34,233 bases of DNA from NCBI GenBank assembly GCA_003151735.1, contig PLYI01000115.1:1-34233 (forward strand), read 5' to 3'. The notes beneath the pieces were generated by a model, which saw nothing but the letters and a program-made list of their open reading frames with translations, ran no database searches and was not told where the DNA came from. This document shows positions 15,028-22,934 of the stretch, piece after piece (the stretch's first letter is position 1; each line of letters begins with the position of its first letter). Source of the DNA: Candidatus Bathyarchaeota archaeon. GTDB lineage: Archaea > Thermoproteota > Bathyarchaeia > Bathyarchaeales > Bathycorpusculaceae. Both the position numbers and the translations under genes were made by a program.

Positions 15028-16634
15028 GCGAGTTCAGGTGGTGTGGCTGGAGTGCTCTGGTGACGGATAAAATTACTTGCAATACTAACACAACCATGTT
15101 CACCGATTATGTATTTGGCAACATCTACAACGAAAAAATATCCACTGTTTAGACTACACTAAGCACTTGAAAAGTCATCGCTGGCTCCCAGGGACCACAA
15201 AACAGCGTTTTCTAAGAGACAAAAAACTTTGCCAGCAACCCTCATGTGCATCAAAAAGCTCGTCTTTGGCGGAAAAAGATTACACCACAACAACTTTTGG
15301 GCACCAAGATCTGTAAAAAATCTTTTCGGGAAAGCAATCACAAAATAGCATATAGTAGATACCCCTAAATTATTAACAAAAGTCAGGATCAAAACCTCAA
15401 CCTCTAACAATAAGCACAGTTGCCAAAATCACGCTAATTACTCATAGAATTTCAGGAATAAAATTTTGTGTGCACAAATGGCAAAGTTTACTCTGCCAAG
15501 TAAAAAACATCCTTTTTGCTCGAAGGTAAGCCGAAAAAACAGGCTTTTGCTTCGCATGGAGATTTTCGGAGGTACTTATATGAGGCTCTAGTAATGTCCA
15601 TGCCAGTCAGTTTAGTCATAAGCGATAAAGTCATAATTGAGAGTATTTTGGTGTTTTAACCGTAAATCAGGCTCTTAAATTATCGTTTCCATTGAAAAAA
15701 ATGGCGGCTTTCTTCATTTAGCCTCTTTCGGAGCCAAACACTGGCTCTAATGTGAAGTTGAGCTAAAATAAGCCCAATTAGGGGTTATTCATGCGAAATA
15801 AGCTTAGCGATTAGCCGTAAGTTTTGAGCTAAAAAGTTGTGGATAATTTTGAGCCAGAGAGTTAAAAAATATTCTCATTTGTCCTCAACAGTTTTTTCAG
15901 AAATTTTTTTGCGTAACTGTTGAAATGCACTATGTGCCAGCTGTAAAAAATTGCTTCCGGCGGCAATCGTTTTGGTACAGTCGGTAGCCTTTGCAATATC
16001 CGATTTTCAAAATTTCCCATTTCGGCTGGTGGCGTGCTGAGAGGTCAACTTGGAGCCGTTAGACGCTTAAGCGATCAATTATTTAAAATTGCAGAAAATA
16101 ATTTGTGTTAAACTTTTCTTTCTTTTGTCAAGTTTTCTCTTAAGAAAAACAGGTTTGCTTAGCTTTGACTTTAGGAGCAACAGTGCCAAAGCGGCGGAAA
16201 CAATTTTTTAGAAAAAGCTGCCGTTTTCTGTGAAAAAATTATGGCTCTGTTTTTCTTGACGCCACTGGGGGTTTGTTTGTTCTTGATATCACGAGGAGTT
16301 AAAGTGCTTAACGAGTTGGTAAATAACCGTTTGTTGGACTTGTTTAGTGGAGGGTTGCAATATTGAATGCGTTAAGCCTGGCCTAATCTTCCCAATTTTT
16401 TGATGGATGATCGATAAGAAAAGAACTATCAGTGTGTTTGGTGAAGTGTGTACTACGTTTTAAAATAACCATCACTAAAGACAACAAGCAAAAAAACAAC
16501 AGCAAAACTTAATGTTTTCTTCAGGCTAGTTCAAACAAATCGAAGGGATAACGCCGAAGTGGACAAATTATGCAACATTCCTTTCAATATGAGGCTTAAA
16601 TTTATTTAACCAAAAACTCCAGAAAATGACAAAA
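15028..16634. other. Long intergenic region without recognised gene
   Basis: About 1.6 kb without a convincing gene on either strand. A minus-strand frame at 15159-15410 has a composition unlike a protein and no ribosome-binding site. Visible structures are an imperfect palindrome TGGCA ... TGCCA at 15479-15498, next to the palindrome-like TTTGTGTGCACAAA, and an inverted repeat CAACAGTT ... AACTGTTG around 15887-15923. Several T-rich runs occur near 15900 and 16240. Untranslated RNAs or operators are possible; none is recognised. Confidence 0.45.
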
Positions 16635-16801
16635 CTACATAGTCATTCTTTGATTAAGGTAGGCTTCCGCTTGGCCATTCACAGTGCGGTGATGTTCATC
16701 ATGTGCTTTTAGGGTGTCAAAAAGCATTCCGCAGTCTCGACAGCTGTATTTGCCTTCTGATGTAATTTCATATTCCAATGGCTTTTTATCTTCGTCAAAA
16801 A
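16635..16801 (-). CDS. Small zinc finger protein
   Basis: The frame is open from 16931, but its upstream part covers copy D of the repeated element and reads like non-coding sequence. The protein-like part starts near FDEDKKPLEYEITSEGKY and holds a C2H2 zinc finger, YSCRDCGMLFDTLKAHDEHH (C-x2-C-x9-H-x3-H), followed by RTVNGQAEAYL. The finger would bind one zinc ion. No ATG starts the short form, and a TTG in KPLEYE is the only good candidate, so the true amino terminus is unknown; the longer frame with ATG 16931 remains possible. Such single-finger proteins are common in archaea and of unknown role. Confidence 0.55.
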
Positions 16802-16815
16802 TAATTAAACAGAAC

Positions 16816-16842
16816 CGTATACAAAAGCATCCCCCAGACACA
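16816..16842 (-). repeat. Repeated 27-nt element, copy D
   Basis: On the minus strand: TGTGTCTGGGGGATGC then TTTTGTATACG, preceded by TGTAAAAC and followed by GTTCTG. It directly precedes the zinc finger frame, in the same orientation, and lies between the two divergent genes for the zinc finger and YjbQ. Confidence 0.7.
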
Positions 16843-16905
16843 GTTTTACATGAATCCTCGAAAACTTTTTCAGCTAAGCAAACGGATACAACCATGGTAC
16901 CTGCA

Positions 16906-17322
16906 ATGTCAAACTTCAAAATTATGAACAAAACTTACAAGTTCACCACGCAAGGAGAAATAGACTTCATAGACTTATCCGATAAAGTCCAACAAGAAGT
17001 CTCAAGTTCAGGAATAAAAAACGGCGAAGTCCACGTTTTCGCCCCACACGCAACCGGCATATTGATATTAACAGAAAACGATGCCGCATTACTTGCCGAC
17101 ATCAAAACTTTTCTTGAAGAATTAGCGCCAAAACATGGATCATACCAGCATCCATCTAATGCACACGCACATTTACGGTCGATGCTTCTTCCGCCAGACA
17201 AGACCCTGCCGATAATTAATGGACGCGTTGCATTTGGGACTTGGCAGTCGCTGCTTTTTGTAGAAACCGATGTTTATCCGCGGGAAAGGACAATAATTAT
17301 CCAGGTTATGGGCGAGCAATAA
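16906..17322 (+). CDS. YjbQ/UPF0047 family protein
   Basis: About 138 residues from the ATG at 16906, matching the compact YjbQ family. It contains TYKFTTQGEIDFIDLSDKV, the motif HVFAPHATGILILTENDAAL, the His-rich NAHAHLRSMLLPP and the end GRVAFGTWQSLLFVETDVYP with RERTIIIQVMGE. The conserved His residues form the putative metal site. Family members have been linked to weak thiamine-phosphate-synthase activity in bacteria, but the true role is unknown. ATGs at 16894 and 16924 are alternatives, with no clear ribosome-binding site for any. The promoter region is shared with the divergent zinc finger gene and contains copy D. Confidence 0.88.
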   Translation: MSNFKIMNKTYKFTTQGEIDFIDLSDKVQQEVSSSGIKNGEVHVFAPHATGILILTENDAALLADIKTFLEELAPKHGSYQHPSNAHAHLRSMLLPPDKTLPIINGRVAFGTWQSLLFVETDVYPRERTIIIQVMGEQ

Positions 17323-17887
17323 AATCTGGTCTTGAAGTTGATTTATAGTGTTTTACCTGATCAAAGACCAATCCACGCAAGTTTCCAGTTTTCGCTTCTC
17401 GTACAAGCAAAAAAGAGGCAATCGCCATTAAATTTTAACAATTTAATGTTAAATGCGCAACCTCTCACGTGTTTATTTAACTATTTATTGTAAAAAGTTA
17501 CCATTCGTTAAAGTTACGCGACCCAAAGACCCTAAACGATCCTGTTGAAGCAGTCAACTCAAATCGGAAAATTGGAAAAGTCCAGAAATTAAACCATAAC
17601 GCAGAAAACACCGTAAGAAACACAAAAAACCTTCTTACCCAAGCGACATACCGCCTGGAAAAGTCGCTTTCAAGCGTTAAATTCGAAGTTTCAAGCCTAA
17701 AGTCAGGGCAAACAAACCAAGGTCATCTCATTTACCACTAAAAAACCGTTAAATCGAGCTCAAAGTTAGTCTTATTTCTGAAAAAGTGACAGATCTCTTT
17801 AGAAAAAGAAAGGTTTACAGAGTCTTAACTTTTTCTTTAAGCGTTAACCTGTATGGATATATAATGTTCGCCATAATTCGAAAAAAA
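17323..17887. other. Intergenic region with hairpin and a start-less open frame
   Basis: A perfect nine-base inverted repeat (CATTAAATT, loop TTAAC, AATTTAATG) lies at 17426-17448 and could terminate the YjbQ transcript. From 17481 to 17741 the plus strand has an uninterrupted frame with protein-like content (for example EAVNSNRKIGKVQKLNHNAE and RLEKSLSSVKFEVSSLKS), but it holds no ATG, GTG or TTG. It may be a gene remnant or chance. The minus-strand nicotinamidase gene ends at 17888. Confidence 0.4.
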
Positions 17888-18628
17888 TTAGCCTTTTCGC
17901 TCTGTTCGAATTCGCTTAGCTGATCCTTTGGAACGCATGCGTGCCTTTTTCTTAACTTCAGCCCTCTGCGAAGGCTTCTCTTCTAATGCGTCAGGCTGCG
18001 TTTCTTCTATAGGCAATGCGTCAACGGCATCTGGAAAATCGTTTGCAGTGGCCTGTTGGGCACCGTTTTCAAGCATAGTTTCAATTGCCCTATCCACGTC
18101 ACCTGGCTCCAAGTTAAGGCCTAATGTTGCATCCCCAAGCACAACTGTTTCAAAACCAAGTTTTCGTGCATCAACAACAGTGTTTACCACACAGTAATCC
18201 GTCGCTAACCCACCAACGAAAAGCCGTTTAACACCCAGCACCCTTAACTCATGAGCAAGGCTAGTGCCATCAAAAGCGGAATAAGCTTCTCGTTCAGGGT
18301 TTGTAGCTTTTGAAATAATAATTGTGTGAGGAGGCAGTTTGAGGTCGGGGCTGAACTTTGCGCCAGATGTTTCCTGGATACAGTGAGGTGGCCATGGACC
18401 TCCTTGTGCTTTGAAAGATATGTGATTGGGTGGATGCCAATCTCTGGAAGCTAAAACATGTGCTTTCGCATCCTCAAAGCGCCGTATGTAATAGTTGATG
18501 ACGGGTATGATTTCGTCGGCATTTTCAATTGGTAGGGCTCCTCCTAGCAGAAAATCTTTTTGGATGTCTGTTATTAAAAGGGCATCAGGGTTTTTTATGA
18601 CATAGTTTTTACTCAAATAAGTCACCAT
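17888..18628 (-). CDS. pncA: Nicotinamidase with basic carboxyl tail
   Basis: A 246-residue isochorismatase-fold hydrolase that converts nicotinamide to nicotinate in NAD salvage. Catalytic Asp is in LITDIQKDFLLGGAL, the Lys in IIISKATN, and the nucleophilic Cys in GLATDYCVVNTV. The metal site is the DWHPPNHISF segment (D-x-H ... H). The enzyme core ends near residue 205. A tail of about 40 residues (EETQPDALEEKPSQR, then a Lys/Arg-rich end) is unlike the family and looks disordered and positively charged, perhaps for RNA or DNA association. It ends at a natural stop with no sign of a frameshift. It is the first of several NAD-related genes in this region. Confidence 0.93.
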   Translation of the reverse strand: MVTYLSKNYVIKNPDALLITDIQKDFLLGGALPIENADEIIPVINYYIRRFEDAKAHVLASRDWHPPNHISFKAQGGPWPPHCIQETSGAKFSPDLKLPPHTIIISKATNPEREAYSAFDGTSLAHELRVLGVKRLFVGGLATDYCVVNTVVDARKLGFETVVLGDATLGLNLEPGDVDRAIETMLENGAQQATANDFPDAVDALPIEETQPDALEEKPSQRAEVKKKARMRSKGSAKRIRTERKG

Positions 18629-19219
18629 TTTTAAAATTATAGTTTCCTTTAAGAAGTTTTGCTAAAATCCAAATTAAGTAAGAGAGTGAAGGTGTGGATA
18701 AACTTTTTTGTTGTTTTAATCTTTCGAGGCGAATTCAAATTATTTCTAAAATAACCTGTGTTTCTTCGCAACTCGCATCTGGAAAAAATAAACAGGGCTA
18801 TGGTTAATAGTATATGTTTACCTCATTTCTGCTAAAGTCACAATTGCATTTTTAACTTTTTAATGTAAAAAATGACTGTTCGGGAATTTTTCGTCTAAAC
18901 AAACGCAACTTTCAAGCTTAGCTGCCGAACTCTGGCTGACAAAAACCGAGAGCCAAGGCTGAAAAGGCAAAACAAGGCACTGTAAATAAGCAGAAAGCAC
19001 TTTAAAATCAGCTTAAACATGCTTCAAACAATGAATCTTTGATGTGTCGCCTTGTTCTTGGGGAGATTTTAGCCATTTTGAAGACAAAATACACTTTCTC
19101 AGTCTCCTTTGACCTATTTATTTCTCTTTCGACGACGCTTGTGAGGTAATGAGACCACGTTCTTTGAGTTTGCAAGCCCGCAGTTCTTCTTTCACATATT
19201 TTTCTCCTAAGTGCTTAGT
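18629..19219. other. Intergenic region upstream of the NAD(P)HX repair operon
   Basis: About 590 bp. T-rich, with no large coding frame. The right part (19118-19195, minus strand) holds a tiny candidate gene described separately. No tRNA or repeat copy was found in the rest. Confidence 0.4.
19118..19195 (-). CDS. Candidate 25-residue protein
   Basis: GTG start with AGGAG about ten bases upstream (19206-19210) and an AATATATATA box at 19225-19234 on the same strand, about 30 bases before the start. The product (MKEELRACKLKERGLITSQA and a short SSKEK tail) is charged and probably helical. The TATA box lies in the repeated element E and could serve both strands. The same frame stays open upstream through element E but without a normal start codon. 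It is reported for its complete set of expression signals; it may be chance. Confidence 0.3.
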   Translation of the reverse strand: MKEELRACKLKERGLITSQASSKEK

Positions 19220-19323
19220 ATGAATATATATAGTTCGTAAAGTTTCGATAATTTCGCCAGTTTTTAGGGAGTTTGAAAGGAATTTATCGCGAATTATGTG
19301 TTTGGGTGATGCTTTCGTATAAG
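19220..19323 (+). promoter_or_regulatory. Repeated leader element, copy E (extended)
   Basis: Starts with TATGAATATATATAG, a TATA box, then TTCGTAAAGTTTCGATAA, a TTTGAAAGG segment and the core TGTGTTTGGGTGATGC then TTTCGTATAAG (core 19297-19323). It is colinear with 10357-10460 on the other strand. It lies in the leader of the NAD(P)HX repair gene, whose ATG is at 19375, 51 bases after the core. Just downstream is a six-base hairpin, ATAAGC with GCTTAT. Confidence 0.7.
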
Positions 19324-19374
19324 CTCAAGGATAGGCTTATCTTTAAACTCGACAAAGTAGTATTAGGCGTCAAC

Positions 19375-20916
19375 ATGCAACCAAAAAATAGAACTCCCCA
19401 AATTACAAGCCGCGAAATGCGCGCCCTAGAAGTCAACGCTCAATACTTCGGCATCAGCCTGCTTCAACTAATGGAGAACGCTGGACGAAGCGTCGCTCAA
19501 GAAACAATCACACGCTTCAAAAAAAATAAGAAAGCAGCGGTTTTTTGTGGCTTAGGCGGAAACGGAGGCGACGGCTTTGTTGTTGCTAGGCATCTTTTGG
19601 CTGAAGGTTTTGATGTTACTGTGGTTTTGGTTGGCAGAGGACGCGATATTGGCCATGAAGCGGCGCTTAGCAACTGGGGGATTCTTCAGTCGCTTCAGGG
19701 AAAGGTTACTTTGCTTGAGGTTACGGACAGCTCGCTCATTCCTAAAGTGGACGCTGGCATAGTTATTGATGCCTTACTGGGAACTGGAACCAAAGGCAAA
19801 CTGAAGCCGCCAATTTCCCAAGTTGTAGATTACATTAATTCGTTAAATGCCTTCAAAATTGCCGTTGACGTGCCTACAGGCATTGATTCAGACTCAGGCG
19901 AAGTTTTAGGTACAGCAGTAAAAGCAGATCTCACAGTTACGTTCCATAAAGCAAAGCCAGGTTTGGAAAAAGCCAAGAAATATGTTGGCGAACTTGTTGT
20001 GGTCGACATAGGTTTGCCATCAGAGATGGAGCGGTTTGCAGGTCCAGGTGATGTTTTGCTTGCCACTAAACCGCGCAGTCCGACATCTCATAAGGGCGAT
20101 TTCGGGCGTTTGCTCGTTATCGGCGGCAGCGAAGTTTTCTCGGGTGCACCCACTTTGGTTTCGTTGGCTGCCCTGAGAACAGGCGTGGACATTGTTTATC
20201 TTGCCGCTCCAACAAAGACCGCTTACGCCATTGCTTCTATGTCACCTGACTTGATAACGATAAAACTTGAGGGAGAAGACCTTAACCCAGCAAACATAGG
20301 AACCCTTAAGCCATACTTAGGTTTGGTTGACGCGGTTGCCATGGGTCCAGGATTAGGTTTGAATCCGGAAACCATCAAATTTGTCAAGTCGTGTGTGGAC
20401 GAGGTTGAAAAAGCGAAAAAACCCTTGCTTTTAGATGCTGACGGATTAAAAGCATTCGCCAAATTCAAACGACCCCTCAAAGTTCCGCTTGTTTTAACAC
20501 CGCATGCTGACGAATACACGATATTAACAGGGGAAACTCTACCTGAAAACCATGATGAACGTGTCCTGGCAATACAGAAAACCGCCAAAAAACTAAACGC
20601 AGTCATTTTAGTAAAGGGCAAAGTTGACATAATCTGCGATTCTGAACGAACAAAATTGAATTTTACAGGCAATCCAGGAATGACTGTCGGAGGAACAGGC
20701 GATGTCCTAAGCGGTGTTGCGGGCGGTTTGATGGCTCAAAAAATGGATGCCTTTGAGGCTGCGGTGGCTGGAGCTTTCGTCAATGGCGCTGCAGGCGACT
20801 TCGTTGCGAGTGAGATTGGATTCCACATGGTGGCAACGGATATTATTGATTGGATTCCCCATGTTTTTGAGGACCCTATGAGTCATTTGAAGGTGCGCAA
20901 TCCAAGTGGAAACTGA
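19375..20916 (+). CDS. nnr: Bifunctional NAD(P)HX epimerase/dehydratase
   Basis: A 513-residue protein from ATG 19375. The amino-terminal half is the YjeF_N epimerase (SREMRALEVNAQYFGISL, LMENAGRSVAQE, and CGLGGNGGDGFVVARHL). The carboxyl half is the ribokinase-fold dehydratase (HKGDFGRLLVIGGSEVFSG, and GNPGMTVGGTGDVLSGVAGG with the conserved GTGD). Together they repair hydrated NADH/NADPH, with ADP or ATP driving the dehydration. The frame is open to 19273, but that part is the translated image of repeat E, so the shorter start is preferred. The gene overlaps tsr3 by 11 bases. Confidence 0.95.
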   Translation: MQPKNRTPQITSREMRALEVNAQYFGISLLQLMENAGRSVAQETITRFKKNKKAAVFCGLGGNGGDGFVVARHLLAEGFDVTVVLVGRGRDIGHEAALSNWGILQSLQGKVTLLEVTDSSLIPKVDAGIVIDALLGTGTKGKLKPPISQVVDYINSLNAFKIAVDVPTGIDSDSGEVLGTAVKADLTVTFHKAKPGLEKAKKYVGELVVVDIGLPSEMERFAGPGDVLLATKPRSPTSHKGDFGRLLVIGGSEVFSGAPTLVSLAALRTGVDIVYLAAPTKTAYAIASMSPDLITIKLEGEDLNPANIGTLKPYLGLVDAVAMGPGLGLNPETIKFVKSCVDEVEKAKKPLLLDADGLKAFAKFKRPLKVPLVLTPHADEYTILTGETLPENHDERVLAIQKTAKKLNAVILVKGKVDIICDSERTKLNFTGNPGMTVGGTGDVLSGVAGGLMAQKMDAFEAAVAGAFVNGAAGDFVASEIGFHMVATDIIDWIPHVFEDPMSHLKVRNPSGN

Positions 20917-21484
20917 CTCAGAACAACCAAAACCTGATTTGCCTGTTAGAATAACCATTTACCATGCTGCTCAAGATGACCCCAAAAAGAACACGGCACT
21001 GCGGCTTAAACGTCGAGGACTCGCGCGCATAGTTACAAGTACAAAGTTTCTGCCAAAGCGAGCCATCGTGCTTAACCCCTTTGGTGAGATAGCGTTTTCT
21101 CCAGCGGACAGGGAAAGGCTTGAACAATTTGGTTTGGCGGCGTTGGATTGCAGTTGGGAACATGCACAGAAAGTTATGGGAAAGCAAGTTAAGGGAACCA
21201 GCAGATGTTTACCCATTTTGATTGCAGGCAACCCTGTAAATTATGGAAAACTCACCAAACTGACAACTGCCGAAGCCATCGCAGCAGCTCTTTACATCGC
21301 TGGCTTTAAACAGGAAGCTGAGGATGTGCTTACAATTTTTTCTTGGGGACATACTTTTTTTGAGTTAAACCAAGCTTTTTTGGATAAATATGTTACTGCT
21401 AAGGACAGTGCGGACATTGTAGAAATGCAAACTTTACTTTTAAAGCCTCAGAAACGCGAGCCAAGTAAAAACGTGTTTGAATGA
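20906..21484 (+). CDS. tsr3: Tsr3, rRNA aminocarboxypropyltransferase (DUF367)
   Basis: A 192-residue protein with the family features ARIVTSTKFLPKRAIVLNPF, LAALDCSWEHAQKVMG and SRCLPILIAGNPVNYGKLTK, then TTAEAIAAALYIAGF. Tsr3 transfers the aminocarboxypropyl group from S-adenosylmethionine to a hypermodified residue of small-subunit rRNA. The GTG start overlaps the end of the NAD(P)HX repair gene by 11 bases, so coupling is likely, with AAGGTG upstream inside nnr. The acidic tail after residue 165 is short and looks disordered. The by-product is methylthioadenosine, which the MTA phosphorylase encoded 4 kb away would recycle. Confidence 0.93.
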   Translation: METDSEQPKPDLPVRITIYHAAQDDPKKNTALRLKRRGLARIVTSTKFLPKRAIVLNPFGEIAFSPADRERLEQFGLAALDCSWEHAQKVMGKQVKGTSRCLPILIAGNPVNYGKLTKLTTAEAIAAALYIAGFKQEAEDVLTIFSWGHTFFELNQAFLDKYVTAKDSADIVEMQTLLLKPQKREPSKNVFE

Positions 21485-21638
21485 TGATTTCGGATGAGTA
21501 AATGGGCATATTTGGATCCTAATAGGATCTCTATGCAGAAACCTAAAGGGGGGTAGGTGCTATTGGAGCTTTTGGGATTCAAAACGCGTTAGATAAGTAG
21601 TGAAAGGCTTATAGCCGACCATACGGAAAATGGTTTAA

Positions 21639-21842
21639 AGCGTTATCGAGAATAATCCCGGCGCTCGCAATGTCTATTTGAATCGTCAGAATGTCCAGGC
21701 AAATTTGGTTGACGTCTATAGGCTTTAAACCGGGCAGGCTAATCTTATAGGTGCCAGCGATAAATCAAACATTTCGGGTTCGTTCGCGGGTTCAGCAGCC
21801 GCTGCATTAGGTATTCAAGCTAAAACAAAGAAAAGTGTATAA
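21639..21842 (+). pseudogene. Possible gene remnant with in-frame stop
   Basis: Plus-strand frame with protein-like sequence IENNPGARNVYLNRQ and VQANLVDVYRL up to TAA at 21726-21728, continuing in the same frame as TGQANLIGASDKSNISG and FAGSAAAALGIQAKTKKSV to TAA at 21840-21842. No start codon of the usual kind and no ribosome-binding site. The remainder of the 375-bp gap between tsr3 and the macro-domain gene holds nothing recognised. It may be a decayed gene. Confidence 0.35.
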
Positions 21843-21859
21843 GGATAGGCAAGAATTTT

Positions 21860-22402
21860 ATGGAATTTGAAGTCGGAAACACCACATTAGAACTAATCCA
21901 AGGCGACATTACAGATGTTGAGGCGGATGCTATTGTGAATGCGGTTAACTCGACACTTCTTGGGGGCAGCGGAGTGGACGGAGCTATTCACCGTAAAGGT
22001 GGACCAAGAATCCTTGAAGAATGCAAACGTATCCGCGCTACGGAGTGGCCTGATGGATTGCCTACGGGAAAAGCAGTGATTACTTCAGGCGGCAATCTGA
22101 AAGCAAGGTATGTAATTCACACTGTGGGTCCTGTTTGGCTTGGAGGTTTTCACGTTGAAGCTGAGCTTCTAAAGCAGGCGTATAGGAACACGTTGAAACT
22201 TGCTGTTTCTAAAGGGCTTAAAACTGTTGCGTTTCCATCAATTAGCACTGGAGCTTACGGTTACCCCATTGAAGAAGCTAGCCGCATAGCTATAGGTACG
22301 GTTAAGGCTTTCTTAGAAAAAGAGGATAGGTTAGAAAGGGTTATTTTCGTGTTGTTTTCAGAGCGGGATTTTGAAGTTTACTTAAAAGCAGCTAAAACCT
22401 GA
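21860..22402 (+). CDS. Macro domain protein (ADP-ribose/O-acetyl-ADP-ribose hydrolase)
   Basis: A 180-residue single macro domain. Signatures: GDITDVEADAIVNAVNSTL and GGSGVDGAIHRKGG near the start (the N-A-V-N-S and GGSGVDGAIH loops bind the distal ribose), VIHTVGPVW in the middle and FPSISTGAYGYPIEEA for the phosphate loop. Close relatives of the YmdB/TTHA0132 group hydrolyse O-acetyl-ADP-ribose or remove ADP-ribose from proteins or nucleic acid. No signal peptide. The start ATG has an AGGAT-type site nearby. Its place beside the nicotinamidase and NAD(P)HX repair genes adds to an NAD-related theme. Confidence 0.93.
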   Translation: MEFEVGNTTLELIQGDITDVEADAIVNAVNSTLLGGSGVDGAIHRKGGPRILEECKRIRATEWPDGLPTGKAVITSGGNLKARYVIHTVGPVWLGGFHVEAELLKQAYRNTLKLAVSKGLKTVAFPSISTGAYGYPIEEASRIAIGTVKAFLEKEDRLERVIFVLFSERDFEVYLKAAKT

Positions 22403-22521
22403 TTAAGGAATAACCTGTTCTGGGCTACCGCTCTTTTTTCTGCTATAAATAAAGGGAGTTGAGGCTCCTCAGAGCAAACGTTCACCAAATAAAGTGGCTA
22501 ATGCAGGTATGGGAGTGGGCC

Positions 22522-22785
22522 TTATGGTATGACTGAAACTTCCTCAGCTTCCATTATTGAAGCGACTGGAACGTCAAGTTGCTCTTGCACCACACGCAAT
22601 ATGGCATCTTCGCTTGGACCTTCAATAAGGAAAGCTACTCTATTTTCTGTTTCACAGCAATAACAGGCTTTCATCTCTATTCCCTTGATTTTTCCTTTGG
22701 CAAGCATTTTTGCTGCTCCTTGTGCGCAGGCTTTTGGTTCTTTTCCTGACTTTAAAATAGCTGAGTTAACCATGTATGTTGTCAA
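22522..22785 (-). CDS. Small hypothetical protein with Cys pair
   Basis: About 87 residues. A TTG at 22785 has AGGA at a normal distance; a GTG at 22794 and an ATG at 22773 are alternatives. It shows a helix (ILKSGKEPKACAQGAAKMLA) and a strand-loop with YCCETENRVAFLIEGPS, and ends with VQEQLDVPVASIMEAEEV. The pattern resembles a small ferredoxin-like alpha/beta sandwich of the dimeric stress-response type. The CYCC cluster could bind a metal. The family is not recognised. Confidence 0.6.
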   Translation of the reverse strand: MTTYMVNSAILKSGKEPKACAQGAAKMLAKGKIKGIEMKACYCCETENRVAFLIEGPSEDAILRVVQEQLDVPVASIMEAEEVSVIP

Positions 22786-22934
22786 AAAATTCACTTCCTA
22801 CTAATAGGTAACTGAAAGGATTTTATAAAGTGTTTTGGCTTTGCCTTTTTCTGGAAATTTAAAACAAGGGTTGTTAGCTAGCGTAGTCACATATTGATTT
22901 ATCAAGATGAAGCACTACTGTAGCTGTGGGTGTG

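Noticed and set aside
15159-15410. Minus-strand frame of 83 codons
   Set aside because: No ribosome-binding site, no domain and an irregular hydrophobic composition; probably chance within a non-coding stretch.
10357-19323. CRISPR array made of the 27-nt repeats
   Set aside because: Copies are hundreds to thousands of bases apart, on both strands, with genes between them and no cas gene.
19273-19374. Longer amino terminus for the NAD(P)HX repair enzyme
   Set aside because: It is the translated repeat copy E; the family begins near SREMRALEV, just after the ATG at 19375.
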